From DATLXH01 sp035576005 (GTDB lineage: Bacteria; Acidobacteriota; Thermoanaerobaculia; Gp7-AA8), in NCBI GenBank assembly GCA_035576005.1, contig DATLXH010000106.1:1-58037 (forward strand): a stretch of 58,037 bases of DNA, given 5' to 3'. The position numbers and the translations under genes are program-made. Shown one piece after another: positions 17,452-27,124 of this stretch (position 1 is its first letter; each line of letters opens with the position of its first letter). Below the pieces are notes generated by a model. It was not told the origin of the DNA and searched no databases. It was given only the letters and a program-made list of their open reading frames with translations.

Positions 17452-18114
17452 GTGCTCGAATGTGCCTTCTGTCATAACTCGATCGATCGCGCGGCGAAGC
17501 TCTGCGTGTTTTGCGGTGCAAACCCTCGTACCGGAAAAAGGGTCGATCCTGCCCCGCTGCTGGAGAGTCATTTTTCCCGCAAGGAAGGGCTTTCGAGTGG
17601 CGAAGCCTTCCTGGATATCATGAGAAAGCGGCAGGGAATCGTCCTTTCCCTCGTAGTCATGACGGTCTTCGCACTAGCCTTCGGCCTTCACTACATGATC
17701 AGTGAGCGCAACGCGAGAGAAGTCGCCTACGTTCCGGCAATTCCCCTCACTGAAGTTGCCGACCTGAGCAATCAGGGCGCAGAAGGAAGGGAGACTCCTA
17801 TCCCCGACTTCGACTTTCAGTTCGATGGAAATCCAAAAGCCTTGCAGACCTACATAGTCGAGCGAGGAGCGATCGCCCCGCCCGCGCCCCCGGTCGTTAC
17901 CTCGACAGCAGCGACGACCTCGACCGGGACGCCTGCAGCCGTCGGAAGCTCACCCGTACCAGGACAGGCCCAACCGCCAGCTGCAGCAGCCCAGCCGCGA
18001 CAGGTCTTTCAGGGTGGACAGCAGATCCCACCGGCGCGAATGCCGCAAACGCAACCGGTCCAGCAGCCGGCGCCACCCGGCCGCCCACTGGCACCGCCCG
18101 CGCGACCGCGTTAA
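17452..18114 (+). CDS. Zinc-ribbon, single-TM, proline-rich protein
   Basis: 220 residues, starting at a GTG two bases after the preceding stop. The N-terminus has C4, C7, C18 and C21 in ECAFCHNSID and LCVFCGANP, a transmembrane helix near residues 62-82, and a long Pro/Gln/Ala-rich tail without folded domain. It resembles the first half of its upstream neighbour without the TonB domain, so the two may be paralogs working as a pair. The TAA stop is formed by TA plus the first base of a composite repeat. Confidence 0.72.
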   Translation: MLECAFCHNSIDRAAKLCVFCGANPRTGKRVDPAPLLESHFSRKEGLSSGEAFLDIMRKRQGIVLSLVVMTVFALAFGLHYMISERNAREVAYVPAIPLTEVADLSNQGAEGRETPIPDFDFQFDGNPKALQTYIVERGAIAPPAPPVVTSTAATTSTGTPAAVGSSPVPGQAQPPAAAAQPRQVFQGGQQIPPARMPQTQPVQQPAPPGRPLAPPARPR

Positions 18115-18523
18115 TCAGCATTTCTCAACGACCTTCGTCGTGAAGATGCGGAGAGTGTCGAACAGGCTTACAGGAGTGTCGCGCCACAGACAGGAGTGTC
18201 TGTCCTGCACGCGCATGTAGGACCAGACACTCTTGTCTGTCGCGTGACAGAATGCGAGCGCAGGGACGCACGGCGTGCGTCCGGTACCCTGTCCCTGACC
18301 GAGAAGATTGTCGTCGGCCATCGCTTTGAACGAGGGTTCATGCCGGGATGCAGAATTCCTGATGCGAATGTCTGGGTGCCGGACGGGAGGCCCTGCGTCC
18401 CTACACCCGCCCCGGTTGCTCTCGACACAGTGTCAACTATGCTCTCGTCGCGAAACCGTCGTGCGCCTCGCATCCAGGCCGCTCTCGGCCACCTCGCGGC
18501 GAAGGTCTGCGAGAAATGCGGGC
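18114..18523. repeat. Composite palindromic element with modular interior (410 bp)
   Basis: Bounded by ATCAGCATTTCTCA and TGCGAGAAATGCGGGC with TA on both outer sides, like the 180-bp elements. Inside are two modules found elsewhere: a hairpin of AGGAGTGTCTGTCC type (about 18191-18245, also near 51932-51990) and a module of about 150 bp (18261-18412, inverted relative to copies near 42215-42345 and 54813-54966). The right end retains the arm of the standard element. No gene lies in this gap. Confidence 0.75.
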
Positions 18524-18535
18524 TAGAATCCTCTC

Positions 18536-19177
18536 GTGCTCTCTATAGCAATCCTCGCCTCGGTCGCCGTGGGCGTCCTCTGGCTCGTCCTCTACATGTT
18601 CTCTCAGAAGGCGGTCACGACGGTTCAGTCGCTGATCCACCAGGGCCGATATCAGGACGCAGTGGACGAGGCGGATCGCGCTCTTGCTTCGAACTCCTCC
18701 AACGCCACGACACATCTGCACCGCGCAGAAGCTCTCAAACTCCTGGGTCGTTTCGAAGAGTCTTTCTCGAGTTATCAGGAGGCGATTACTTTCCGCAAGG
18801 GCGACGCGGCCTCCCGCGAAGGAGCCGCCCTGGCTCGCGCTCACCAGGGCCGTGAGCTGGGAGATGCGCGGCGGCTCATGGAGGAAACGCTGGCTCAATA
18901 TCCCGAGATCCAGGAGTTCCAGGCGCTCTCACTTGCTTACATCCTTCTTCGAGATGGCCGCCGCGACGAGGCTCTCAGACTCTTCGAAGACAACCTCGTC
19001 CTGCTGCAGACTCGGTTCGAATTCGATTACACAGATCGTGACCCACTGCTGGCGGAGACGATCTACATCTACTCCGAATTATCCCGGGAGAGTGGCGATG
19101 TGACCCGTGCGAACGCCCTCAGAAAGATGGTCCGCGAGTACGCTCCCGGCAGCATCTTCGCGGAGTGGAGCGTGTAG
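18536..19177 (+). CDS. Membrane-anchored TPR protein
   Basis: 213 residues from a GTG start 13 bases after the composite element. One hydrophobic segment (about residues 3-23) is followed by tetratricopeptide-type helices: HQGRYQDAVDEADRAL, THLHRAEALKLLGRFEESF and LAYILLRDGRRDEALRLFED. No ribosome site is obvious, so the start is tentative. It probably acts as a scaffold on the cytoplasmic or periplasmic membrane face; no partner is indicated beyond the preceding zinc-ribbon genes. Confidence 0.75.
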   Translation: MLSIAILASVAVGVLWLVLYMFSQKAVTTVQSLIHQGRYQDAVDEADRALASNSSNATTHLHRAEALKLLGRFEESFSSYQEAITFRKGDAASREGAALARAHQGRELGDARRLMEETLAQYPEIQEFQALSLAYILLRDGRRDEALRLFEDNLVLLQTRFEFDYTDRDPLLAETIYIYSELSRESGDVTRANALRKMVREYAPGSIFAEWSV

Positions 19178-19183
19178 GGAAAT

Positions 19184-19256
19184 GCAGAGTGCAGAGATTA
19201 AAAACCGCCTAACTCACGGTTCGATACTCTGCGTTCGACGTTCTGCATTCTCCTCC
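19184..19256. repeat. ATTCTGC-type repeat between convergent genes
   Basis: Contains ATGCAGAGTGCAGAG at the left and GTTCTGCATTCTCC at the right, loosely inverted, similar to the array near 9956-10101. It separates two convergent genes and could serve both as a 3' hairpin. Confidence 0.45.
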
Positions 19257-20372
19257 TCATCCCCATGCGTTGACCGCAATCAGATGCAGCTTGCGACGAA
19301 CCGATTGCATGTTGTTGGCGTGAGTCGTCGGATGCAGGCGGTTTGTCAGCAAAACGACGATGAGGTTCCGCCCGGGATCGACCCACACGGAAGTCCCGGT
19401 GAAGCCGGTGTGGCCGAACGCGGAAGGTGAGAACATCGACGCGGGGCCGTCGGGTCGCGAGGCAGGAAGCTGCCATCCAAGACCTCGATTCTCCTGAAGA
19501 CCCGGGGTGTGATTCTTCGTAGCGTTTGCAACGACATCGGGCGGAAAGAGTCCCTCCCCACCACGGGCGTAGCTTCGTGCGATCGAGAAAACGTCGCGGG
19601 CCGTGGCAAAGAGGCCGGCGTTCCCGCCAACACCGCCCATGTAATAGGCGTTTCCGTCGTCAGTCTCGCCCCAGATGATGTAGTTTCGAAAGCGGGAGAA
19701 CGTGAGACCTCTCTCGGCGACCATGTCTCTCTCGTTGGTATTGCCCCATTCTGTCGCTGCGATCTCATACTTCCGCTCCGGCGCGGGATTGAAGCCGGCG
19801 TGCTGCAGACTCAGGGGACCGAAGAGAATTTCGGCAGAAAGCTCCTCCAGCGATTTTTCATAAACGCGCTGGAGTGCGAGTTTGAGAAGCATGAATCCGA
19901 GACACGAGTAGATGACGCGTGTGCCGGCCTTGTAACGGAGTGGGCGACGCACGATGGCATTCAGGTATGCGGCGTCTCCCTCCCCCTGTGTGTAGAGGGG
20001 GTACCAGGCCTGGAACCCTGCGCGGTGACTGAGCAGGTCGACGAACGTGATCGACGCCTTCTCCGTTCCCCTCAACTCCTCGAGATACTTCGACACGGGC
20101 TCGTTGAGCTCGAACTTGCCATCAGACGCCGCACGAAGAACGAGGCTGGCAGTAATCAGAGGCTTCGTGAGCGAAGCGACATCATAAATCGTGTCGATGC
20201 CTGCCCGGATCCGAGCGGGCTTGACCACGGAATAGCCGAGGGCCCCCTCTGCCACGATGCCATCGGAGCTCCCAATGGCATAGACGGCACCAGGGAACGA
20301 GCCAGCCTCGATCTCTGACGTCAGATATTTTTTGACCTCGGCTTTCAACGTCTCCACCGCGCTTTCGAGCAA
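19257..20372 (-). CDS. Serine hydrolase of the beta-lactamase (class C-like) family
   Basis: About 371 residues. The active-site serine and lysine lie in VASLTKP (SxxK), a tyrosine in VIYSCLGFM matches the YxN position although N is replaced by C, and GHTGFTG provides the third motif. Family members are esterases, D-amino-acid peptidases or lactamases; no signal peptide is seen, which favours a cytosolic esterase or peptidase. I chose the TTG start with GGAGAGG 5 nt ahead; an open frame upstream begins inside a repeat end. It converges with the TPR gene. Confidence 0.87.
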   Translation of the reverse strand: MLESAVETLKAEVKKYLTSEIEAGSFPGAVYAIGSSDGIVAEGALGYSVVKPARIRAGIDTIYDVASLTKPLITASLVLRAASDGKFELNEPVSKYLEELRGTEKASITFVDLLSHRAGFQAWYPLYTQGEGDAAYLNAIVRRPLRYKAGTRVIYSCLGFMLLKLALQRVYEKSLEELSAEILFGPLSLQHAGFNPAPERKYEIAATEWGNTNERDMVAERGLTFSRFRNYIIWGETDDGNAYYMGGVGGNAGLFATARDVFSIARSYARGGEGLFPPDVVANATKNHTPGLQENRGLGWQLPASRPDGPASMFSPSAFGHTGFTGTSVWVDPGRNLIVVLLTNRLHPTTHANNMQSVRRKLHLIAVNAWG

Positions 20373-20387
20373 TGCACCTCTCCTGTA

Positions 20388-20414
20388 GCCCGCATTTCTC
20401 ACCGACCTTCGCCG
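20388..20414. repeat. Partial terminus of the palindromic element
   Basis: GCCCGCATTTCTCACCGACC continues as in full copies for 27 bases, then diverges. TA precedes it. It lies 65 bases before a full copy in the same orientation, suggesting two independent insertions with later loss. Confidence 0.6.
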
Positions 20415-20481
20415 GGGGAAACGATGCAGAGTCGATTGATAATCCGATACGTCCGCGAGTGGTTAAATTCCGTTGAATCTA

Positions 20482-20661
20482 GCCCGCATTTCTCACCGAC
20501 CTTCGCCGCGAGACGACGGATAGCGGCCTGTCTGCTTCGTTGCACGGCAATTTCGCTCCTAGACTTAGTGTCGACTAAGCCTTCGTCGCAAAATCGCCGT
20601 GCGCCTCGCATCCAAGCCACTCTCCGCCGTTTTGCGACAAAGGTCTGTGAGAAATGCGGGC
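20482..20661. repeat. Full TA-flanked palindromic element, copy 2 (180 bp)
   Basis: Ends are GCCCGCATTTCTCACCG and CTGTGAGAAATGCGGGC, with TA at 20480-20481 and 20662-20663. It has the same orientation and length as copy 1 and occupies the upstream region of smc, so any smc promoter must lie within it, upstream of it, or in the 70 bases after it. Confidence 0.85.
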
Positions 20662-20734
20662 TAGTGGCGTATGCGGGCCTTCGATCTGCTAACATCCGCG
20701 CCTCCAAATCCAACTCGCGGGTACCCCTAATTTC

Positions 20735-23700
20735 ATGTTTCGTCTGGAAAAGCTTGATATCTCCGGCTTCAAGTCGTTTTACGATCCCGCACAACTCCTT
20801 TTTCCGGCGCCGCTGACGGCAGTCGTAGGGCCTAACGGCTGCGGAAAATCGAATATCTGCGACGCAATCATCTGGGTTCTGGGAGAGAACCGCGCCTCCC
20901 ACATCCGCGGCGAAACGATGGAAGACGTCATCTTCCAGGGATCCGCGCGCCGCAGGCCGCTGGGCATGGGCGAAGTCACCCTCACCCTGTCTACCGACAA
21001 CGGACATCCGGCAGCGGACGACGGGAAGATCACCATCAATCGCCGCGTCTTCCGAAGCGGAGAATCGGAGTTCCGACTCAACGGTAAAAGGGTCCGGCTC
21101 AAGGACATCTCCGACATCCTCATGGATACGGGTCTCGGGATTCGGAACTACTCCGTTATGGAACAGGGAAAGATCGACCTGATCCTGTCACACAAGCCAC
21201 AGGATCGACGCCGGTTGATCGAAGAAGCTGCGGGGATCACGCGCTACAAGACCAAGCGTCGCGCCGCCGAGTTGAAGCTCGAAGAAACGCAGGCGAATCT
21301 GCTTCGCATCGACGACACGCTCGCCGAGGTGACCAGGAATCTCAACTCCCTCAAACGTCAGGCGGGAAAGGCCAGACGGCACAAGGAGCTGATCGATCAA
21401 CTCTCAGGAGCTAAACGATCTCTCTACGCCGGACGAATCATCTCTGCACGAAGTGAGTTGGAAGCGAGCGAAACAGGAGTCGCGGAAACGCAGAATCGCG
21501 AGGGCGCGGCTGCGGCGCTCCTGGCGTCGCAGGAAGCTGCGCTCGCCGAGAGTCGAGCCCGGCATTCCGAAAGAACCGCGAGCGCGTCCATGCTTCGCGA
21601 GGAAAACTCGAGATTGAGCTCGGAGAGCGAGAGACTCCGCTCGTTTCTTCAGCAGGCAGAAAACAACCTGAAGGATCTGGACGGTCGCCTCGAGATCTCT
21701 CTGTCACGTCTGGAGGAGATGAAGGTCGAGCATTCGGAACAACAGCAACTTCTCTCCGATAAGGAGATCTCACTCGAACAGGCAAGGGCGGAGCGAAATC
21801 GGATTCGCCAGTCTTCCGACGAGCTGGAACAGGTCCGACAGCAGAGCGCTGATTCCCTCAGGCAGGGTGAGCGAGTGCTCACCGAGTCCCGCGAAACTCT
21901 CATGCGGACGATCGCGAGAATTGCAGAAGCCCGCAACCAGGTCCACCAGATCGAGATTGCGGTGGAAAAGTGCGAGTTCTACCTCGCGAAGCTTGGCGAT
22001 GCGAAAAAGAAAGTATCCGACAACCGAAATCACGCGCTCGAGCGCGTGAGCGACTGGAACGAGCAGGTACGAGCCGCCGAGTCGGCCTTGAGTGTCGCGC
22101 GGCAGGAAGCCCAACAGGCGGTCGAACAGCTTGACTCGCTGCAGAAACGACGTGAATCCGTCCGAGGCTCGCTTTCCTCTTCCCGCGATGTCATCTCGCA
22201 GACAACGTACAAGATCGACTCACTGCGAACCATCCTGACTTCACTCGAGTCTCAGGATGAAGAGGTCCGCCGGGTCATCCTCGAGATGTTGCCCAATGCC
22301 GTGTCGGCCGCTGAATCCGTGCGCGGCGCGGAGGGCTTCGAGGCAGCACTCGATGTGCTGCTCCGTGAGATATCGAAGGCCGTCGTCGTCGCAGACTCGG
22401 GAGCCGCAATCGAGCTGATCGGGCGTCTGCGCGAGCAGGGAGCAGGACGTGGAGCGTTCATTGCCCTCGACTATCTTGCAGAAGGCGAGGGCGCACGGCG
22501 AGGCAACGCAGCCGACGTCATCCTCGGTGACGGAGCGGTTGCCGACGCAATCCGCGCGTCGGTCCCCGAAGCCTACATCGTCGGCGATCTCACCGAGGCG
22601 CTCTCCAATGCGCGCCAGCGCCCTCATACGACCTTCCTGACGCGCGAAGGGGACATCGTTCGTGGTCCCTTCATTCTCGGCGGCCACAAGCAGAGCGCTC
22701 AGCCCGGAATCTTCTCGATCAAGCGTCAGATCCGGGACCTCGAGCACATCCTCGGCGCTGAAGAGGCGCGCGCCGGCGGGATTGCCGCGGAGCTTCACAC
22801 CCTCGAAGAGGACGTTCGGGCTGCCGATGACGCGCGCATCCTTACTGAAGAGCGCGCACGCACCTCCGAGCAGGAGCTTCGAGACAAGGCCTCAGGTCGC
22901 GACAGGGTCGTGACCGATCTTCAGCGTTTCGAAACTGAGCTCGCAGTTTCCTCGGAAGAAGAACTTGTTTACGACGAGGAGAAGGTTCAGCTTCTCGAGC
23001 GAAGGACCGATGCGATTGCCGAGCTCAGGCGACTCGAAGCGTCCGAACAATCGACTCACGCGACGATTCGCGACACTGAAGAGAGTGTGAAAAGCGATCG
23101 CGCCGGGTTCGAAGTCGCGACCGAACGCGCGTCGAACGTGCGCGTCGAGCTCGAGACCGCGTCAGGCACTGTGAACGCCGCGCAACGCGAGCAGGAGAAC
23201 CTCGCTCGCGTCGCTTCCTCTCTCACGACGCGCATCAATCAGCTCCAGAGCGAAATCGAATCGATCTCCGTTCGTCGCACCGAGACGGCCAGTCAGTCTG
23301 AATCCGCCAGAGCGCAGCTCGAAGACACGCTTACCTATCTTGCTGAGATCGGTGAGCGCCGCGTCTCGATCGAAGCGGAAGTGAGCGATCTGCAGACTCG
23401 TGTGGCGCAGCTCGAGAGCGAAGCTTCTACCGCTAGAACAGATTGGAACAGCGGTCGCGAAACACTTTTCGAGGCAGGTCGAAGGCTGGATCGCGCACGG
23501 TCGGCGTTCGAGCTCCTTCGCGAGCAGGTTTTACTCGATCTTCACGCCGGTCTCGAAGCGCTGTCCGATGTAGAACCACCGGCTGACGAGCAGCGGAAGG
23601 GCGAGCTGGAAAGCGAAGTCGCACGTCTTGCAGATCAGCTCGAGAAGATCGGCCCCGTGAACGTTCTCGCGATCGAGGAGCATCAGGAGCTCGAAGAGCG

Positions 23701-24253
23701 GGAGACATTCCTGCGAACACAGCGCAATGATCTCGTCGAAGCGATCGACTCACTGAGGGGAACGATTCGAAAGATCAACGTCACCTCGAGGGAACTGTTC
23801 CGCGAAGCCTTCGCCGCGATCAATCATTCGTTCAGCGACATCTTCGTTGCATTGTTTGGCGGCGGCACCGCGGGGATGCAGTTGCTCGACGAGGATGATC
23901 TGCTCGAGAGCGGTATAGAGCTCATCGCGCAACCGCCCGGGAAGAAGACTCAATCGATCTCTTTGCTGTCAGGAGGCGAGAGAGCCCTGACCGCTCTTGC
24001 GCTTCTCTTCGCGATCTTCCGTTACAAACCGAGTCCGTTCTGCATTCTGGATGAGGTCGATGCCCCGCTCGACGAAGTCAATAACGAGCGGTTCGTCAGG
24101 CTCGTTCGCGACATGTCGCGTGAGACACAGTTCATCGTGATCACGCACTCGAGGCGAACCATGGAAGCCGCAGACGTGCTCTACGGTGTAACGATGGAAG
24201 AAGCAGGCTGCTCGCGACTGGTCTCGGTATCGTTCGAACAGCTCGAGGCGTGA
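20735..24253 (+). CDS. smc: Chromosome segregation protein SMC
   Basis: 1172 residues, the usual size for bacterial SMC. The ATPase head has the Walker A motif GPNGCGKSN (32-40) and, at the other end, LLSGGERALTALALL (signature from about 1078) and CILDEVDAPLDE (Walker B, about 1105). Two long coiled coils flank a hinge domain at roughly residues 515-670. SMC dimers organise and separate chromosomes with ScpA and ScpB; neither partner is next to it. No clear ribosome site precedes the ATG. Just upstream is a palindromic element. Confidence 0.96.
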   Translation: MFRLEKLDISGFKSFYDPAQLLFPAPLTAVVGPNGCGKSNICDAIIWVLGENRASHIRGETMEDVIFQGSARRRPLGMGEVTLTLSTDNGHPAADDGKITINRRVFRSGESEFRLNGKRVRLKDISDILMDTGLGIRNYSVMEQGKIDLILSHKPQDRRRLIEEAAGITRYKTKRRAAELKLEETQANLLRIDDTLAEVTRNLNSLKRQAGKARRHKELIDQLSGAKRSLYAGRIISARSELEASETGVAETQNREGAAAALLASQEAALAESRARHSERTASASMLREENSRLSSESERLRSFLQQAENNLKDLDGRLEISLSRLEEMKVEHSEQQQLLSDKEISLEQARAERNRIRQSSDELEQVRQQSADSLRQGERVLTESRETLMRTIARIAEARNQVHQIEIAVEKCEFYLAKLGDAKKKVSDNRNHALERVSDWNEQVRAAESALSVARQEAQQAVEQLDSLQKRRESVRGSLSSSRDVISQTTYKIDSLRTILTSLESQDEEVRRVILEMLPNAVSAAESVRGAEGFEAALDVLLREISKAVVVADSGAAIELIGRLREQGAGRGAFIALDYLAEGEGARRGNAADVILGDGAVADAIRASVPEAYIVGDLTEALSNARQRPHTTFLTREGDIVRGPFILGGHKQSAQPGIFSIKRQIRDLEHILGAEEARAGGIAAELHTLEEDVRAADDARILTEERARTSEQELRDKASGRDRVVTDLQRFETELAVSSEEELVYDEEKVQLLERRTDAIAELRRLEASEQSTHATIRDTEESVKSDRAGFEVATERASNVRVELETASGTVNAAQREQENLARVASSLTTRINQLQSEIESISVRRTETASQSESARAQLEDTLTYLAEIGERRVSIEAEVSDLQTRVAQLESEASTARTDWNSGRETLFEAGRRLDRARSAFELLREQVLLDLHAGLEALSDVEPPADEQRKGELESEVARLADQLEKIGPVNVLAIEEHQELEERETFLRTQRNDLVEAIDSLRGTIRKINVTSRELFREAFAAINHSFSDIFVALFGGGTAGMQLLDEDDLLESGIELIAQPPGKKTQSISLLSGGERALTALALLFAIFRYKPSPFCILDEVDAPLDEVNNERFVRLVRDMSRETQFIVITHSRRTMEAADVLYGVTMEEAGCSRLVSVSFEQLEA

Positions 24254-24434
24254 CGCGAGAGAGGTTACAGCTCCGCAGGAAACAGGCAGCAACGGCTCCC
24301 CGAGCGGGCAAGGGGCCTTGCCCCTCCAGCCCACACGCCCAGGCTCGGGACGACATACCGACACAGCCCACAAAAATGCCGGTAGTGTTCGAGAGCCGTC
24401 GCCTTTCAACTCGCCGGGCGGCGGTCGTTCTCTA
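24254..24434. other. Non-coding gap after smc with small hairpin
   Basis: The only structure seen is a GC-rich dyad GGGCAAGG / CCTTGCCC at 24306-24323, without a T tract. It may contribute to ending smc transcription but is weak evidence. The rest holds no supported gene. Confidence 0.35.
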
Positions 24435-24615
24435 GCCCGCATTTCTCACAGACCTTTGTCGTGAGACGGCGGAGAGTGGCTTGGATGCGAGGCGCACGGC
24501 GATTTTGCGACGAAGGCATAGTCGACACTATGTCAAGGAGCGAAAATTGCCGTGCAACGAAGCAGACAGGCCGCTATCCGTCGTCTCACGGCGAAGGTCT
24601 GTGAGAAATGCGGGC
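24435..24615. repeat. Full TA-flanked palindromic element, copy 3 (181 bp)
   Basis: Opposite in orientation to copies 1 and 2 when judged by the diverged middle arms. TA at 24433-24434 and 24616-24617. It differs from the others by one extra A in the interior. The last ten codons and stop of the PAP2 gene lie inside its right end. Confidence 0.85.
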
Positions 24616-25521
24616 TAACACCGCGCGGCTGAAGAACCAGGCAAGCGCGGTGCCGACCATCGCCGACGCAACAACGTCGGATGGCCAGTGGCGAAACGCC
24701 AGAACACGAGAGATCGCGATCCCGCATGCGACGAAGGCTGCAAGGAATCGGACCGCCTTCGAGTGCGAGCCGAACACAAGAACTCCCGCAAGAGCAAAGG
24801 CTCCCACGGTATGCCCACTCGGAAATGAGCTTGCGGCCGCACGCGCATGATGAAACGGCCCAAGCCAGAGCTCCGGCCTGCTGCGGCCCACCAGCAGCTT
24901 GATGAGTTGCACCAGGACGCCCCCGCCGAGCGCAGCCATCACCATTGCGACTGAGAGCTGGATCCAGTCACGCTTGCCGGCAGTGATTCCAACGACCGCA
25001 AAGAAGCAGACAATCATCGCCGGGTTCATGCCTCCGCCGAGTCGATTGAAAATGCGAATGCACGAGCGTGTAAGGTCCGTCTGCACGGCCTCCGCGGCCT
25101 GCATCAATGGGGAGTCCAGGAAGAGCCAGACCGCCGCAACAGTAATGACCGCGGACACAAATCCAACCAGCAGCATCTTCACGCGTATTGAAGACACCAC
25201 GCTCGAAACAGCACGTGGAACGCCGACAAACTCAGCAGTCAGAGCCCGCCATCCCTCCCGCGCCTCACTTGTTCTACCGTGAAAAAGACCCAGCGTAAAC
25301 AAGCCGGCAATGCACCAGAAAGCCACGTCCCACGACGGCGCCTCACGTCCTAGAAACGACTCGCCGTCGATATTGAGCGAGGCGTCGAGGACAGCGTCGT
25401 TCAGCTTCAGGACCGGACCGGGCCAGAAGAGGCCGAGCGCAAGGAGCATGATGAAACCCGCTGAGGCCCACAGTGACCGTCGTCCCGCCAGCCCGACCTC
25501 GCTACTTGCGGCGGTAGACAT
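24586..25521 (-). CDS. PAP2-family membrane phosphatase
   Basis: 311 residues with about six membrane helices. The three PAP2 motifs are present: KLLVGRSRP (208-216), PSGHT (234-238) and SRVLAFRHWPSD (271-282). Enzymes of this family remove phosphate from lipid carriers such as undecaprenyl pyrophosphate or from lipid A. The start overlaps the GT39 gene by 20 nt. The C-terminus LARISHRPSP is encoded by the end of a palindromic element, so the original gene end has probably been replaced or extended by the insertion. Confidence 0.88.
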   Translation of the reverse strand: MSTAASSEVGLAGRRSLWASAGFIMLLALGLFWPGPVLKLNDAVLDASLNIDGESFLGREAPSWDVAFWCIAGLFTLGLFHGRTSEAREGWRALTAEFVGVPRAVSSVVSSIRVKMLLVGFVSAVITVAAVWLFLDSPLMQAAEAVQTDLTRSCIRIFNRLGGGMNPAMIVCFFAVVGITAGKRDWIQLSVAMVMAALGGGVLVQLIKLLVGRSRPELWLGPFHHARAAASSFPSGHTVGAFALAGVLVFGSHSKAVRFLAAFVACGIAISRVLAFRHWPSDVVASAMVGTALAWFFSRAVLARISHRPSP

Positions 25522-27115
25522 CGAATTGCATCCCCTTGATCTTTACTTCATCCACCTTCCGATAGTTCTCAGGAAGGGCCTTGCCGAGCTCATGCGTCCG
25601 TGTGCTTCGTGACGCGATGACGATCGGTAAAGCACTGCCCGATCCCAACGCCTCGGCGCCGATGTACCGCGCGTCGTTCAGACGCGGAGTGAGATCGCGG
25701 CTCCAGAGAAACGGACAGGCGTAAAGCGCGATGTCGCGGCCCGCCCCCGGCTGGCGCTCCAATGTGGCCACGAGCGGAGCTGTCGAGAGGTTCTGATTCG
25801 CGGTGGGAAGAAGTACGATTGACAACGCGATGAGCGGTGCCACCGCGGTCAGCCCTGTGAGAATAGTGGAATGGAAAAGCCTGTCAGAGCGCAGCAGCAG
25901 CTGACAGACAAATCCGATCACCGAAGCAGCAACCGTGATCATGAGCAGCGTTCTGACGGACGGCGAGGTCATCAGCGCTTTCTCGTCGGCCCGCCTTACC
26001 AGCGCCGAACCGCCGATCAGTCCAACCAGACCAATCACACCAACCAGTAGCGTGGTGATGAGGTTCGCGCGAAACGCGGCTCGTGCCCAGCTGTCACCCG
26101 ATCTGCGAGCCACGAAATCGCCCATGAGCAGCGCCAGCGGCGGGAAGGCCGGCAGCATGTAGATATCAAGCTTTCCACTGATCAGAGAAAACGGTACGAG
26201 AACGGCGATGACCCAGTGCACAAGGAACATTGCATTCCCAGAGATTGGTGACAGTACGGCGCCCGCTCGCTCGCGCGTGCGATACAGAGTCAAAAGTGCG
26301 ATCACCGCCAGCAGAAACCACGGGAAAAACGTCAGTGGTGCCCTGATCACATAAAACCAGGGCGGAGAACGGTGTACCCAGGAACCGACGGCCCGTCCGA
26401 CGTTCTGGGTGATGAGAATCTCCCGGGCGAACTCACCTCCACCGATGATGACTGCCGGAATCAACCAGAGCAGAGGAATGCCCGCAGCGATCAGGAAGGC
26501 TCCGAGGTAGCTCGCCCTCGGAAGCGACTTCCTGCGGAATCGCTGGAGAACCATGAGAAAGAGCGGGATGACGAATGCCATCGGGCCCTTGATCATGATT
26601 CCAATGCCCGTCACTACTGCAGACAGGTAGAGATCGCGAGGATTCTCGCCGTCGATGAAGCGTTTCAGCAACAACGCGGTCAGCGAGATGCAGAAAATAA
26701 AACTCAGATCCATCCGGGCCGTCTGTGCGAGCCCCCACGCAAGAAACGACGTGGCAAAAATGAATGCCGAAATCATCCCCGCGTCCGAAGCAGGGAAAAA
26801 CTCTTCGCCAAGTCGTCGCATGAGAAACAGCATCGCCACAAAGGCAACCAGTGACGGGATGACATAAGGCCAGATCGATAGGGCACCAAACGGAATGGCC
26901 AGCAGATAGATCATCCAGAAGTGGAGGGGTGGCTTATGGGTGTACGGAGATCCATTCAGTCTCGGGACGAAGAAAGAATCTGCAGAGCGCATCTCACGGA
27001 TGATCTGTGAGTACTTTGTCTCATCTCCCACGAAGAGATCGCGGAGCCACGGAGAGATGAACAGCGAGATCGCAACGATCAATAGTGCGAGTGCGAGCGT
27101 CTTCTGCCTTGTCAT
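25502..27115 (-). CDS. GT39-family membrane glycosyltransferase (ArnT-like)
   Basis: 537 residues with about a dozen membrane helices. The first outer loop has the catalytic-type acidic pair D31-E32 in FVGDETKYSQ, and THKPPLHFW is typical of the ArnT/PMT superfamily. Such enzymes take a sugar from undecaprenyl phosphate and add it to lipid A or protein on the periplasmic side. It is followed by the overlapping PAP2 gene, which could recycle or trim the lipid. The acceptor is unknown. The last 100 residues form a soluble domain. Confidence 0.85.
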   Translation of the reverse strand: MTRQKTLALALLIVAISLFISPWLRDLFVGDETKYSQIIREMRSADSFFVPRLNGSPYTHKPPLHFWMIYLLAIPFGALSIWPYVIPSLVAFVAMLFLMRRLGEEFFPASDAGMISAFIFATSFLAWGLAQTARMDLSFIFCISLTALLLKRFIDGENPRDLYLSAVVTGIGIMIKGPMAFVIPLFLMVLQRFRRKSLPRASYLGAFLIAAGIPLLWLIPAVIIGGGEFAREILITQNVGRAVGSWVHRSPPWFYVIRAPLTFFPWFLLAVIALLTLYRTRERAGAVLSPISGNAMFLVHWVIAVLVPFSLISGKLDIYMLPAFPPLALLMGDFVARRSGDSWARAAFRANLITTLLVGVIGLVGLIGGSALVRRADEKALMTSPSVRTLLMITVAASVIGFVCQLLLRSDRLFHSTILTGLTAVAPLIALSIVLLPTANQNLSTAPLVATLERQPGAGRDIALYACPFLWSRDLTPRLNDARYIGAEALGSGSALPIVIASRSTRTHELGKALPENYRKVDEVKIKGMQFDVYRRK

Positions 27116-27124
27116 CGGAGCGGG

